Shown here: piece after piece, positions 36,109 through 54,000 of the stretch
How positions within the stretch are numbered: position 1 is the stretch's first letter
Layout of the letters: each line of letters starts with the position of its first letter
Assembly (NCBI RefSeq): GCF_037975245.1
Contig: NC_092568.1
Span: forward strand, 39,698,631-39,762,630
Direction of reading: 5' to 3'
DNA: 64,000 bases
Origin: Apostichopus japonicus
Lineage: Eukaryota > Echinodermata > Holothuroidea > Aspidochirotida > Stichopodidae
Notes under the pieces: generated by a model
The model's input: only the letters and a program-made list of their open reading frames with translations
What the model was told of the DNA's origin: nothing
The model's database searches: none
Program-made: the position numbers and the translations under genes

Positions 36109-36970
36109 TGTTTAACCCATTTATTACACGTGTGGCTCCACATGACCACGGTGAAAACTCTAAAGTAAAGACAGCAAAACATCAATATACAAACATTGGT
36201 GAACAAACATATCAATTTGCACAAATCAATAATAACATAACAATGCATTATATTTCTCCCTATAAATAATGCACGAAAGGAAGAAGTATGACAAATAGCA
36301 TTTGGTAACATGAAACAAAACATAGAGAAAGATTGGCGACAATTACATTCTTGAAACTTATAACTTAACTTACAATCGTTACCGAACAAAACCAACAGCA
36401 CGACAAACTGCGGTGTACAGGGCTTTACATGGATTAACGGCGGCTTTCTGGGATTAACGGCGGCTTTCTGGGGTTAACGGCGGCTTTCTGGAGAATATAC
36501 AGAATACCAACAGAAGTAATAACCTCTGACGAGATATTCTACTCCAGACTCTTACAAATAAGCAAACAACAAATACACAAAAAGGCAATCAAATAACAGG
36601 CACAAACATACAGCAAAATCACATTAAAAGCAAATCTCTATAATACGATATTAAAAGAGATATACAATTACAATATCAAGCCCCTTAATACTTATAAAAC
36701 ATTTAGAATACTTACATGCTAAGGAACAGTGCTATAGGAACACATGTGACGCCTCTCTGAACCAGGAGATGAATGAAGCATGTGTACCTCACAACATATG
36801 CAAGTATACATCGATTACGTAATGGTACATCGATTATAAGTATGTAAATCGAGGAGGTGGATATAAAAGGCAACCAGTAAAGGGCAGTATTGACCTTTGT
36901 CCGACCTCGACCAAGCGGAAATTTCCCTTTGGTCACGCTAAGCAAATAGCACACACCGGCAACGATGACA
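36109..36970 (+). mobile_element. Solo-LTR-like insertion, copy 2
   Basis: An 862-bp near-copy of 29174-30030 with the same TG...CA ends, the three AACGGCGGCTTTCTGG repeats (about 36434-36492), a TATAAAA box near 36862 and the same flanking array sequence. The octamer has decayed to ATGTAAAT. Because the left flanks match too, this is not an independent insertion. It was carried by a ~6.93-kb segmental duplication of the array. Confidence 0.6.
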
Positions 36971-39900
36971 ACGTTCTTTTCTTCTTTCTATCTGTTCGTT
37001 TCCTTTCGGTCGGTAAATTGTTAGTATGACTATCGTGTTTAGAACTGTTAATATCTATTAGAGACATCGAGGGAAATCAATTCCTGTTTAATTCTTTATT
37101 TTCATACAAAACTTGAATCAAATATTATAATTTTCACAATGATGTTGAGGGTAGAGCCAAAACCAGTGGAAAAACTGTATGTTTAAATTAAACTAAACTG
37201 ACATTTTATAGTTACTTTGTTTACGTTTTACTGCTTTTCTCTATTGTAAAGTAGTTCGCTCTTTCTTCTTTCCATCTGTTCGTTTCTTTGCAGCCGGTAA
37301 GTATTTAGCATGCTTAAAGTTCGTAGAACAGTGCTATCCTATGTTAGCACGAGGGAAATCAATTCCTGTTAATTCTTTATTAGTATTTACCATTGAAAGT
37401 GCAATTTTTTGTCTATAGGGCTTCCATGGAAATAGGCCGAAGTTCTGTCAGCCAAATGGGTTTAGTTCCTGTTACTCTGTTTGTTCTTTTCAATTCCATC
37501 CTATTTGTCTATTACGTCTTTGTAATATTTTTGTATTTCGAACAATCTGTGTGCAAATAAAATAAACAGACAAACAAATCGTACACAATTTAAACAAAGT
37601 TTTGGAATATTCACAGCATTCGTAAACCGTAATTTAATAAATAGCAAGTTTATTGATTATTTATGGCAATGTCAATAAAGATAGAACGATTGTTGTAATT
37701 ATTTGTAACTTTAACTTTTAACCATTGAAGATAGATATTGAGGTGATGAGCGAAAACAGAGAAAAAGCTCAAGAAAAACTACTTGCGTCAGCTAAGGAAA
37801 ACTTACCTTGAAAACTCCCAGTGTGTGTGTTTTTTACTAATGATTCAACATTATATAACGATTTCTTTCCCAATCTCTTCGTTTCATTTCAGAGGGTAAG
37901 TGTGTATCACAATTGAAGTTAGGGGTTAATTCCCTGTTAATTCTTAATGTTTTATCACTCATGAAAATCAAATGTTACAATTTCACATAAGAGGGTGAGG
38001 GTAAGAGTCAAAACCAGTGGAAAAGCCAAGAAAAATTGTTTGTTTGAATTAAAATAAACTGACTTTTTAAAGTTACTTTGTTTGTGTTTTACTGCTTTAC
38101 TCTATTGTATAATAGTACGTATTTTGTTCTTTTTTATCAGTTCCTTCCTTCGCAGTCGGTTAGTATTTATCATGCTTAACGTTCGTAGAACAGTGTTATT
38201 ATATATTGACACATGGGAAATCAATTCCTGTTAATTCTTTACTATCGTACACATATTGAATACAATTTTGGAATTTTCACAGCATTCGTAAAGCACAATT
38301 TAATACATAACATGTTTATCGATTATTTATGGCGATGTCAATAAAGATAGAACGATTGTGGTAATGATTTGTAACTTTAACCATCAACCATCGATGATAT
38401 GTAATGTATATTTTAGTAACGGAAACCTTTATGAACGAGTCAGGATTGGCCTTAGGTCTTTAAAATATGACAAGATATTTGTGATCACTCTGTCGCCAGA
38501 CCTTTAACGATACGTTTCATTACCTATCCCTCGTCCAAAGAAAACCACCACGGAAATCCCTTCCCTGGTAATCCTTTTTTTTATCAACGATGCCAATCAA
38601 ATAATACAATATCATTTTGATGGTGAGGGTAAGAGCCAAAAGCAGTAGAAAAGCCAAGGGAAACTGTTTTTTTTTAAATAAAAGTAAACTGACATGTTAA
38701 AGTTACTCTGTTTGTGGTTTTACTGTTTTTGCGCTAATAAATATGAACACGTTCTTTGCTTCTTTCTATCTGTTCGTTTCTTTGCAGTCGGTAAGTAGTT
38801 AGCATGGTTTTTGTTTTTAGAACTGCTATTATCATCTATTAGGGAAACGGAGGGAAATCAATTACTGTTAATTCTATATGTTCATACACAGCTTGAAGGA
38901 AATATTATAATTTTCACAGCATTCGTGAAGAATTTTATTATTTTCATACAATAACATGTTTGTCGACTGTATAAATGGTTATGTCAATGAAGCTGGAACC
39001 ATTGATAATATGAGCTAGTGATGTAATGAGCCGAAAACATGGAAAAAGATTAAGTTAAACTACTTGTGTCAGCTATAATGAACTTACATTTTTAACTTCC
39101 TGTGTTTGTGCTTTCACTATTGTTTCTACATGATATAACGATATGTTATTTTCTTTCATCTATTCGTTTCTTTTCAGGAGGTAAGTGTGTAACATAATTA
39201 AAGTGAGGGGTTAATTTCCTGCTAATTCCGTATTTTTCATCAACGATGCCAATCAAATATTACAATTTTAAAATTGAGGGTGAGAGTAAGAGCCAAAACC
39301 GGTAGAAAAGCCAAGGAAAGCTGTTATTTTTTAAATAAAGGTAAACTGTCATTTTAAAGTTACTCTGTTTTTGGCTTTACCGTTCTTTTTCTAATAAATA
39401 TGAATACGTTCCTTTCTACTTTCTATCTGTTTGTTTATTTGCAGTCGGTAAGTAGTTAACATGGTTATCGTTTTTAGAACTGTTATTATCATCTATTAGG
39501 AAAATCGAGGGAAACCAATTCCTGTTAATTCTTCATTTTCGTATACGACTTGAATGAAATATTAGAATTTTCACAGCATTCGTGAAGAATATTATTATTT
39601 TAATACAATAACATGTTTATCGAATATATAAATGGTTATGTCAATGAAGCTGGAACCATTGATTATATGAGCTAGTGATGTTTGTGACTTTACTATTGTT
39701 TCTACATTATATAACGATTTGTTATTTTCTTGCATCTATTCGTTTCTTTTCAGAGGGTAAGTGTGTAACATAATAAAAGTAAGGGGTTAATTCCCTGTTA
39801 ATTCTTTATGTTTTATCAGCGATGAAAATTAGATATTACAATTCCACCTTTAAGGGTGAGGGTAAGAGTCAGAGCCATTGGAAAAGCCAAGGAAAACTGT

Positions 39901-40939
39901 GTGTTTAAATTAAAACAATCTGACATTTTAAAATTAATTGGTCTATGTTTTACTGTTTTCTCTTTTGTATAATAATTTGTTCTTTCTTCTTTCTATCTGT
40001 CCGTTTCTTTGCAGTCTGTAAGTATTTATCATGCTAAACGTTCATAGAACAATGTTATTATATATTAACACGAGGGAAATAAATTCATTTTAATTCTTTA
40101 TTATCGTACACAATTTGAATAAACTTCGTCAAGCACATTTTAAACAATAACATGTTTATCGATTATGTATGTCAATGTCAATAAAGATAGAACGATTGTT
40201 GTAATCAATTTGTAACTTTAACCTTTAACCAGTGATGATATGAGCTAGTGGGGTGATGAGCGAAAACGGGGAAAAAGCTTAAGTAAAGTTACTTGTGTCA
40301 GCTATACTGAACTTACATTTAAAACTCCCAGTTTTTGTGTGTTTACTATTGTTTCTACATTATATAAAAATTTGTTATTTTCTTTCATCTATTCGTTTCT
40401 TTTCAGGAGGTAAGTGTTTAACATAATTAAAGTAAGGGGTTAATTCCCTGTTAATTCTTTTTGTTTCATCAACGATGAAAATGAAATATTACAATTTCAC
40501 ATGAAAGGGTAAGGGTAAGAGCCAAAACCAGTGAAGGGCAAAGGAAACAGTTTGTTTAAGTTAAAATAAACTGACATTTCAAAGTGACTGTCTGTGTTTT
40601 ACTGTTTTTCTCTTTTGTATAATAATTTTATTCTTACCTCTTTCCATTTGTCTGTGTCTTTGAAGTCGGTAAGTGTTTATCAAGCTTAATGTTCGTAGAA
40701 CAGTGACATATTATATATATACACGAGAGAAATCAATTCCAGTAAATTCTTTATATTTGTACACAATTTGAATAAATATTAGAATTTTCACAGAATTCGT
40801 AAAACACAATTTGATACATAACATGTTTATCGATTAATTATGGCGATGTCAATAAAGATAGAACGATTGTGGTAATAAATTTGTAACTTTAACCATCAAC
40901 CATGGATGATATGTTATGTATATTTTAGTAACGGAAACT
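36971..40939 (+). CDS. Ten microexons and one decayed site
   Basis: The site after the LTR-like insertion (TCG at 37010) has acceptor CGG and donor GTAAAT and looks dead. Microexons (first base): 37294 CCG, 37893 AGG, 38156 TCG, 38788 TCG, 39178 GAG, 39445 TCG, 39754 AGG, 40015 TCT, 40407 GAG, 40666 TCG. 38156 has donor GTTAGT; 40666 has a GAAG acceptor. 39445-40666 is a diverged copy of the five-exon S-R-S-E-S block with a shortened first intron (309 instead of about 385). GCATG follows the donors of 37294 and 38788 within about 15 nt. Confidence 0.6.
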
Positions 40940-43900
40940 TTCATGAACGAGTCAGGATTGGCCTTAGGTGTTTAAAATATGACAAGATATTTGTGATCAC
41001 TCTGTTGCCGGACCTTTAACGATACGTATCATTACCTATCCCTCGTCCAAAGAAAACCACCAGGGAAATCCCTTCCCTGGTATTTTTTTTATTTTCTATC
41101 AACGATGCCAATCAAATATTACAATTTCACTTTGATGGTGAGGGTAAGAGCCAAAACCAATCCAAAGCCAAGGAAAACTGTTTTTTTTTTAAATAAAAGT
41201 AAACTGACATGTTAAAGTTACTCTGTTTGTGGTTTTACTGTTTTTTCTCTAATAAATGAGAATACGTTCTTTGCTTCTTTCTATATGTTCGTTTCTTTGC
41301 AGTCGGTAAGTAGTTAGCATGATTATCGTGTTTAGAACTGCTATTATCATCTATTAGGGAAATCGAGGGAAATCAATTACTGTTAATTCTATATGTTCAT
41401 ACACAGCTTGAAGGAAATATTAGAATTTTCACAGCATTAGTGAAGAATTTTATTATTTTCATACAATAACATGTTTATCGACTATATAAATGGTTATGTC
41501 AATGAAGCTGGAACCATTGATGATATGTGCTAGTGATGAGCCGAAAACATGGAAAATGATTAAGTAAAACTACTTGTGTCAGCTATAATAAACTTACATT
41601 TTAAACTCACTGTGTTTGTGCTTTCACTAATGTTTGTACATCATATAACGATTTGTTATTTTCTTTCATCTATTCGTTTCTTTTCAGAGGGTAAGTGTGT
41701 AACATAATTAAAGTAAGGGGTTAATTCCCTGTTAATTCTTTATGTTTTATCAACGATGAAAATTAAATATTACAATTCCACATTAAAGGGTGAGGGTAAG
41801 AGTCAGAGCCATTGGAAAAGCCAAGGAAAACTGTGTGTTTAAATTAAAACAATCTGACATTTTAAAATTAATTGGTCTGTGTTTTACTGTTTTCTCTTTT
41901 GTATTAAATTTGTTCTTTCTTCTTTCTATCTGTCCGTTTCTTTGCAGTCGGTAAGTGTTTATCATGCTAAACGTTCATAGAACAATGTCATTATATATTA
42001 ACACGAGGGAAATAAATTCATTTTAATTCTTTATTATCGTACACAATTTGAATAAACTTCGTCAAGCACAATTTAAACAATAACATGTTTATCGATTATG
42101 TATGTCAATGTCAATAAAGATAGAACGATTGTTGTAATTAATTTGTAACTTTAACCTTTAACCAGTGATGATATGAGCTAGTGAGGTGATGAGCGAAAAC
42201 GGGGAAAAAGCTTAAGTAAAGTTACTTGTGTCAGCTATACTGAACTTACATTTAAAACTCCCAGTGTTTGTGTGTTTACTATTGTTTCTACATTATATAA
42301 AAATTTGTTATTTTCTTTCATCTATTCGTTTCTTTTCAGGAGGTAAGTGTTTAACATAATTAAAGCAAGGGGTTAATTCCCTGTTAATTCTTTTTTGTTT
42401 CATCAACGATGAAAATGAAATATTACAATTTCACATGAAAGGGTAAGGGTAAGAGCCAAAACCAGTGAAGGGCAAAGGAAACAGTTTGTTTAAATTAAAA
42501 TAAACTGACATTTCAAAGTGACTGTCTGTGTTTTACTGTTTTTCTCTTTTGTATAATAATATTGTTCTTACCTCTTTCCATTTGTTTGTGTCTTTGAAGT
42601 CGGTAAGTGTTTATCAAGCTTAATGTTCGTAGAACAGTGACATATTATATATATACACGAGAGAAATCAATTCCAGTAAATTCTTTATATTTGTACACAA
42701 TTTGAATAAATATTAGAATTTTCACAGAATTCGTAAAACACAATTTGATACATAACATGTTTATCGATTAATTATGGCGATGTCAATAAAGATAGAACGA
42801 TTGTGGTAATAAATTTGTAACTTTAACCATCAACCATGGATGATATGTTATGTATATTTTAGTAACGGAAACTTTCATGAACGAGTCAGGATTGGCCTTA
42901 GGTGTTTAAAATATGACAAGATATTTGTGATCACTCTGTTGCCGGACCTTTAACGATACGTATCATTACCTATCCCTCGTTCAAAGAAAACCACCAGGGA
43001 AATCCCTTCCCTGGTATTTTTTTTATTTTCTATCAACGATGCCAATCAAATATTACAATTTCACTTTGATAGTGAGGGTAAGAGCCAAAACCAATCCAAA
43101 GCCAAGGAAAACTGTTTTTTTTTTAAATAAAAGTAAACTGACATGTTAAAGTTACTCTGTTTGTGGTTTTACTGTTTTTTCTCTAATAAATGAGAATACG
43201 TTCTTTGCTTCTTTCTATCTGTTCGTTTCTTTGCAGTCGGTAAGTAGTTAGCATGATTATCGTGTTTAGAACTGCTATTATCATCTATTAGGGAAATCGA
43301 GGGAAATCAATTACTGTTAATTCTATATGTTCATACACAGCTTGAAGGAAATATTAGAATTTTCACAGCATTAGTGAAGAATTTTATTATTTTCATACAA
43401 TAACATGTTTATCGACTATATAAATGGTTATGTCAATGAAGCTGGAACCATTGATGATATGTGCTAGTGATGAGCCGAAAACATGGAAAATGATTAAGTA
43501 AAACTACTTGTGTCAGCTATAATAAACTTACATTTTAAACTCCCTGTGTTTGTGCTTTCACTAATGTTTGTACATCATATAACGATTTGTTATTTTCTTT
43601 CATCTATTCGTTTCTTTTCAGAGGGTAAGTGTGTAACATAATTAAAGTAAGGGGTTAATTCCCTGTTAATTCTTTATGTTTTATCAACGATGAAAATTAA
43701 ATATTACAATTCCACATTAAAGGGTGAGGGTAAGAGTCAGAGCCATTGGAAAAGCCAAGGAAAACTGTGTGTTTAAATTAAAACAATCTGACATTTTAAA
43801 ATTAATTGGTCTGTGTTTTACTGTTTTCTCTTTTGTATTAAATTTGTTCTTTCTTCTTTCTATCTGTCCGTTTCTTTGCAGTCGGTAAGTGTTTATCATG

Positions 43901-46640
43901 CTAAACGTTCATAGAACAATGTCATTATATATTAACACGAGGGAAATAAATTCATTTTAATTCTTTATTATCGTACACAATTTGAATAAACTTCGTCAAG
44001 CACAATTTAAACAATAACATGTTTATCGATTATGTATGTCAATGTCAATAAAGATAGAACGATTGTTGTAATTAATTTGTAACTTTAACCTTTAACCAGT
44101 GATGATATGAGCTAGTGAGGTGAAGAGCGAAAACGGGGAAAAAGCTTAAGTAAAGTTACTTGTGTCAGCTATACTGAACTTACATTTAAAACTCCCAGTG
44201 TTTGTGAGTTTACTATTGTTTCTACATTATATAAAAATTTGTTATTTTCTTTCATCTATTCGTTTCTTTTCAGGAGGTAAGTGTTTAACATAATAAAAGT
44301 AAGGGGTTAATTCCCTGTTAATTCTTTTTTGTTTCATCAACGATGAAAATGAAATATTACAATTTCACATGAAAGGGTAAGGGTAAGAGCCAAAACCAGT
44401 GAAGGGCAAAGGAAACAGTTTGTTTAAATTAAAATAAACTGACATTTCAAAGTGACTGTCTGTGTTTTACTGTTTTTCTCTTTTGTATAATAATTTTGTT
44501 CTTACCTCTTTCCATTTGTCTGTGTCTTTGAAGTCGGTAAGTGTTTATCAAGCTTAATGTTCGTAGAACAGTGACATATTATATATATACACGAGAGAAA
44601 TCAATTCCAGTAAATTCTTTATATTTGTACACAATTTGAATAAATATTAGAATTTTCACAGAATTCGTAAAACACAATTTGATACATAACATGTTTATCG
44701 ATTAATTATGGCGATGTCAATAAAGATAGAACGATTGTGGTAATAAATTTGTAACTTTAACCATCAACCATGGATGATATGTTATGTATATTTTAGTAAC
44801 GGAAACTTTCATGAACGAGTCAGGATTGGCCTTAGGTGTTTAAAATATGACAAGATATTTGTGATCACTCTGTTGCCAGACCTTTAACGATACGTATCAT
44901 TACCTATCCCTCGTTCAAAGAAAACCACCAGGGAAATCCCTTCCCTGGTATTTTTTTTATTTTCTATCAACGATGCCAATCAAATATTACAATTTCACTT
45001 TGATAGTGAGGGTAAGAGCCAAAACCAATCCAAAGCCAAGGAAAACTGTTTTTTTTTAAATAAAAGTAAACTGACATGTTAAAGTTACTCTGTTTGTGGT
45101 TTTACTGTTTTTTCTCTAATAAATGAGAATACTTTCTTTGCTTCTTTCTATCTGTTCGTTTCTTTGCAGTCGGTAAGTAGTTAGCATGATTATCGTGTTT
45201 AGAACTGCTATTATCATCTATTAGGGAAATCGAGGGAAATCAATTACTGTTAATTCTATATGTTCATACACAGCTTGAAGGAAATATTAGAATTTTCACA
45301 GCATTAGTGAAGAATTTTATTATTTTCATACAATAACATGTTTATCGACTATATAAATGGTTATGTCAATGAAGCTGGAACCATTGATGATATGTGCTAG
45401 TGATGAGCCGAAAACATAGAAAATGATTAAGTAAAACTACTTGTGTCAGCTATAATAAACTTACATTTTAAACTCCCTGTGTTTGTGCTTTCACTAATGT
45501 TTGTACATCATATAACGATTTGTTATTTTCTTTCATCTATTCGTTTCTTTTCAGAGGGTAAGTGTGTAACATAATTAAAGTAAGGGGTTAATTCCCTGTT
45601 AATTCTTTATGTTTTATCAACGATGAAAATTAAATATTACAATTCCACATTAAAGGGTGAGGGTAAGAGTCAGAGCCATTGGAAAAGCCAAGGAAAACTG
45701 TGTGTTTAAATTAAAACAATCTGACATTTTAAAATTAATTGGTCTGTGTTTTACTGTTTTCTCTTTTGTATTAAATTTGTTCTTTCTTCTTTCTATCTGT
45801 CCGTTTCTTTGCAGTCGGTAAGTGTTTATCATGCTAAACGTTCATAGAACAATGTCATTATATATTAACACGAGGGAAATAAATTCATTTTAATTCTTTA
45901 TTATCGTACACAATTTGAATAAACTTCGTCAAGCACAATTTAAACAATAACATGTTTATCGATTATGTATGTCAATGTCAATAAAGATAGAACGATTGTT
46001 GTAATTAATTTGTAACTTTAACCTTTAACCAGTGATGATATGAGCTAGTGAGGTGAAGAGCGAAAACGGGGAAAAAGCTTAAGTAAAGTTACTTGTGTCA
46101 GCTATACTGAACTTACATTTAAAACTCCCAGTGTTTGTGTGTTTACTATTGTTTCTACATTATATAAAAATTTGTTATTTTCTTTCATCTATTCGTTTCT
46201 TTTCAGGAGGTAAGTGTTTAACATAATAAAAGTAAGGGGTTAATTCCCTGTTAATTCTTTTTTGTTTCATCAACGATGAAAATGAAATATTACAATTTCA
46301 CATGAAAGGGTAAGGGTAAGAACCAAAACCAGTGAAGAGCCAAGGAAACTGTTTGTTTAAATTAAAATAACCTGACATTTTAAAGTTACTGTCTGTGTTT
46401 AACTGTTTTTCTCTTTTGTATAATAATTTTGTTCTTTGTTCTTTCCATTTGTCTGTGTCTTTGAAGTCGGTAAGTGTTTATCAAGCTTAATGTTCGTAGA
46501 ACAGTGATATTATATATATACACGATAGAAATCAATTCCAGTTAATTCTTTATATTTGTACACAATTTGAATAAAATATTAGAATTTTCACAGAATTCGT
46601 AAAGCACAATTTAATACAATAACATGTTTATCGATTATTT
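40940..46640 (+). CDS. Three near-identical 1.93-kb blocks of five microexons (S-R-S-E-S)
   Basis: Block 1: 41303 TCG, 41688 AGG, 41948 TCG, 42340 GAG, 42600 TCG. Block 2: 43237, 43622, 43882, 44274, 44534. Block 3: 45170, 45555, 45815, 46207, 46467. The period is 1933-1934 bp and the copies differ by only a few bases, so this is the most recent expansion. Each block would add 15 nt, S-R-S-E-S in phase 0. The fifth site in each block uses the weaker acceptor TTTGAAG. The first site of each block is followed by GTAAGTAGTTAGCATGATT, which holds GCATG 13 nt into the intron. The ~634-nt intron before each block carries the hairpin CCAGGGAA / TTCCCTGG (for example 42994-43014). A 60-codon minus-strand frame recurs once per block and is a shadow. 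Confidence 0.65.
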
Positions 46641-50670
<4,030 letters not shown>

Positions 50671-50999
50671 CCCCCCCCCCCCTTTCACTCTTCCTCTTAC
50701 AGCTCTCTTCCCCTCCATTTTTCTTCACACCTTTCTGTCTTTGTCCCTCTCCAGTTTATTCCTCACCCTGTGCCTTTAATCCTCTCTTTGTCCCTCCACA
50801 GTTTATCTCCTTCCTCTCCTCTTCTCCTGTTGCTTTCTATTTATAATCCCCTTTCATCCATCTCATTGTGTTCACCGTGCTCATTAACCTGTCTGTATTC
50901 TGTGCGTGTTTTTGTCCCCTCTGTTACTGTAACTTGTCATTTAGCCTCTGAAGAAGATCCTGCTAGGATCGAAACGTCAGGCCAACTTACTTTTACACA
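50671..50999 (+). mobile_element. 329-bp insertion with 12-bp target duplication and hammerhead-like motif
   Basis: The target TGTTTTCTCTTT is duplicated at 50659-50670 and 51000-51011, so the insert is 50671-50999. It begins with a C run (about 12) and is strongly pyrimidine-rich to 50860. Near its end (50944-50982) it has a hammerhead-like fold: GCCT pairing with AGGC as stem I, core CTGAAGA, stem II GATCC-TGCTA-GGATC, then GAAA and a palindromic ACGT with a GTC cleavage triplet. Penelope-like elements are known to carry minimal hammerheads of this type, so a 5'-truncated Penelope-like copy is likely. One extra A after CTGAAGA may weaken activity. It is inserted in the pyrimidine tract region of the intron before microexon 51061, about 60 nt upstream of the acceptor. 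Confidence 0.65.
50944..50982 (+). ncRNA. Hammerhead ribozyme-like motif (Penelope type)
   Basis: Stem I GCCT (50944-50947) pairs with AGGC (50979-50982). The core CTGAAGA is 50948-50954. Stem II GATCC (50956-50960) pairs with GGATC (50966-50970) around loop TGCTA. GAAA is 50971-50974, followed by ACGT overlap and the predicted cleavage after GTC at 50978. Stem III is reduced to the self-complementary ACGT, as in hammerheads that act as dimers. An extra A at 50955 departs from the consensus. Confidence 0.5.
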
Positions 51000-51011
51000 T
51001 GTTTTCTCTTT

Positions 51012-54000
51012 TGTATAATAATTTGTTCTTTCTTCTTTCTATCTGTCCGTTTCTTTGCAGTCGGTAAGTATTTATCATGCTAAACGTTCATAGAACAATG
51101 TTATTATATATTAACACGAGGGAAATAAATTCATGTTAATTCTTTATTATCGTACACAATTTGAATAAACTTCGTCAAGCACAATTTAAACAATAACATG
51201 TTTATCGATTATGTATGTCAATGTCAATAAAGATAGAACGATTGTTGTAATTAATTTGTAACTTTAACCTTTAACCAGTGATGATATGAGCTAGTGAGGT
51301 GATGAGCGAAAACGGGGAAAAAGCTTAAGTAAAGTTACTTGTGTCAGCTATAATGAACTTACATTTGAAACTCCCAGTGGTTGTGTGTTTACTATTGTTT
51401 CTACATTATATAAAAATTTGTTATTTTCTTTCATCTATTCGTTTCTTTTCAGGAGGTAAGTGTGTAACATAATTAAAGTAAGGGGTTAATTCCCTGTTAA
51501 TTCTTTTTGTTTCATCAACGATGAAAATCAAATATTACAATTTCACATTAAAGGGTGAGGGTAAGAGCCAAAACCAGTGAAGAACCAAGGAAACTGTTTG
51601 TTTAAATTAAAATAAACTGACATTTCAAAGTTACTGTCTGTGTTTTACTGTTTTTCTCTTTTGTATAATAATTTTGTTCTTACCTCTTTCCATTTGTCCG
51701 TGTCTTTGAAGTTGGTAAGTGATTATCAAGCTTACCGTTCGTAGAACAGTGATATTATATATATACACGATAGATTTCAATTCCAGTTAATTCTTTATAT
51801 TTGTACACAATTTGAATAAAATATTAGAATTTTCACAGAATTTGTAAAGCACAATTTAATACAATAACATGTTTATCGATTATTTATGGCGATGTCAATA
51901 AAGATAGAACGATTGTGGTAATTGATTTGTAACTTTAACCTTTAACCATCGATGATATGTTATGTATATTTTAGAAACGGAAACCTTCATGAACGAGTCA
52001 GGATTGGCCTTAGGTGTTTAAAATATGACAAGATTTTTGTGATCACGTGTCGCCAGACCTTTAATCGATGCTATATACGTTTCAGTACCTATCCCTCGTT
52101 CAAAGAGAACAACCAATGAAATCACTTCCCTGTGAATTCTTGATGTTTTACCAACGATGCCAATCAAATATTAAAATAGCATGTTTATCGATTATTTATG
52201 GCGATGTCAATAAAGATATAACGATTGTTGTAATTAATTGTAACTTTAACTTTTAACCATTGATGATAGATATTGAGGTGATGAGCGAAAACGGAGAAAA
52301 AGCTCAAGAAAAACTACTTGCGTCAGCTAAGGAAAACTTACCTTTAAAACTCCCTGTGTTTGTGTGTTTTTTACTATTGGTTCTACATTATATAACGATT
52401 TCTTTCCCAATCTCTTCGTTTTATTACAGAGGGTAAGTGTGTAACACATTTAAAGTAAGGGGTTAATTCCCTGTTAATTCTTAATATTTTATCAACGATG
52501 AAAATCGAATATAACAATTTCACATTAGAGGGTGAGGGTAAGAGTCAAAACCAGTGGAAAAGCCAAGAAAAATTGTTTGTTTTAATTTAAAAAAACTGAC
52601 TTTTTAAAGTTACGTGGTTTGTGTTTTACTGCTTTTCTCTATTGTATAATAGTACGTATTTTGTTCTTTTTCATCAGTTCCTTCCTTCGCAGTCGGTTAG
52701 TATTTATCACGCTTAACCATCGTAGAACAGTGATATTATATATTGATACATAGGAAATCAATTCCTGATAATTCTTTATTATCGTACACAAATTGAATAA
52801 AATTTTGGAATTTTCACAGCATAAGTAAAGCACAATTTAATACATAACATGTTTATCAATTATTTATGGCGATGTCAATAAAGATAGAACGATTGTGGTA
52901 ATTGATTTGTAACTTGAACCATTAACCATCGATGATATGTTATGTATATTTTAGTAACGGAAACCTTCATGAACGAGTCAGGATTGGCCTTAGGTGTTTA
53001 AAATATGACAAGACTTTTGTGATCACTCTGTCGCCAGACCTTTAACGATACGTTTCATTACCTATCCCTCGTCCAAAGAAAACCACCAGGGAAATCCCTT
53101 CCCTGGTTATCCTTTTTTTTTTATCAACGATGGCAATCAAATATTACAATTTCACTTTGATGGTGAGGGTAAGAGCCAAAACCAGTGGAAAAGCCAAGGG
53201 AAACTGTTATTTTTTAATAAAAGTAAACTGACATTTTAAAGTTAATCTGTTTGTGGTTTTACTGGGTTTTTTTCAATAATAACTTATAATACACTCTTTT
53301 CTTCTTTCTATTTGTTCGTTTCTTTGTAGTCGGTAAGTAGTTAGCATGAATATCGTTTTTAGAACTGTTGTTATCATCTATAAGGGAAATCGAGGGAAAC
53401 CAATTCCTGTTAATTCTTCATTTTCGTATACAACTTGAATGAAATATTAGAATTTTCACAGCATTCGTGAAGAATATTATTATTTTTATAAAAAAAAACA
53501 TGTTTATCGAATATATAAATGGTTATGTCAATGAAGCTGGAACCATTGATTATATGAGCTAGTGATGTTTGTGACTTTACTATTGTTTGTACATTATATA
53601 ACGATTTGTTATTTTCTTTCATCTATTCCTTTCTTTTCAGAGGGTAAGTGTGTAACATAATTAAAGTAAGGGGTTAATTCCCTGTTAATTCTTTATGTTT
53701 TATCAGCGATGAAAATTAGATATTACAATTCCACATTAAAGGGTGAGGGTAAGAGTCAGAGCCATTGGAAAAGCCAAGGAAAACTGTGTGTTTTTAAATT
53801 AAAACAATCTGACATTTTAAAATTAATTGGTCTGTGTTTTACTGTTTTCTCTTTTGTATAATAATTTGTTCTTTCTGCTTTCTATCTGTCCGTTTCTTTG
53901 CAGTCGGTAAGTATTTATCATGCTAAACGTTCATAGAACAATGTTATTATATATTAACAAGAGGGAAATAAATTCATGTTAATTCTTTATTATTGTACAC

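Noticed and set aside
33413-45832. A 60-codon minus-strand frame repeated at 33413, 41783, 43717 and 45650
   Set aside because: It recurs only because the 1.93-kb block is duplicated. It covers a microexon and its pyrimidine tract on the opposite strand, and the predicted protein mirrors the repeat.
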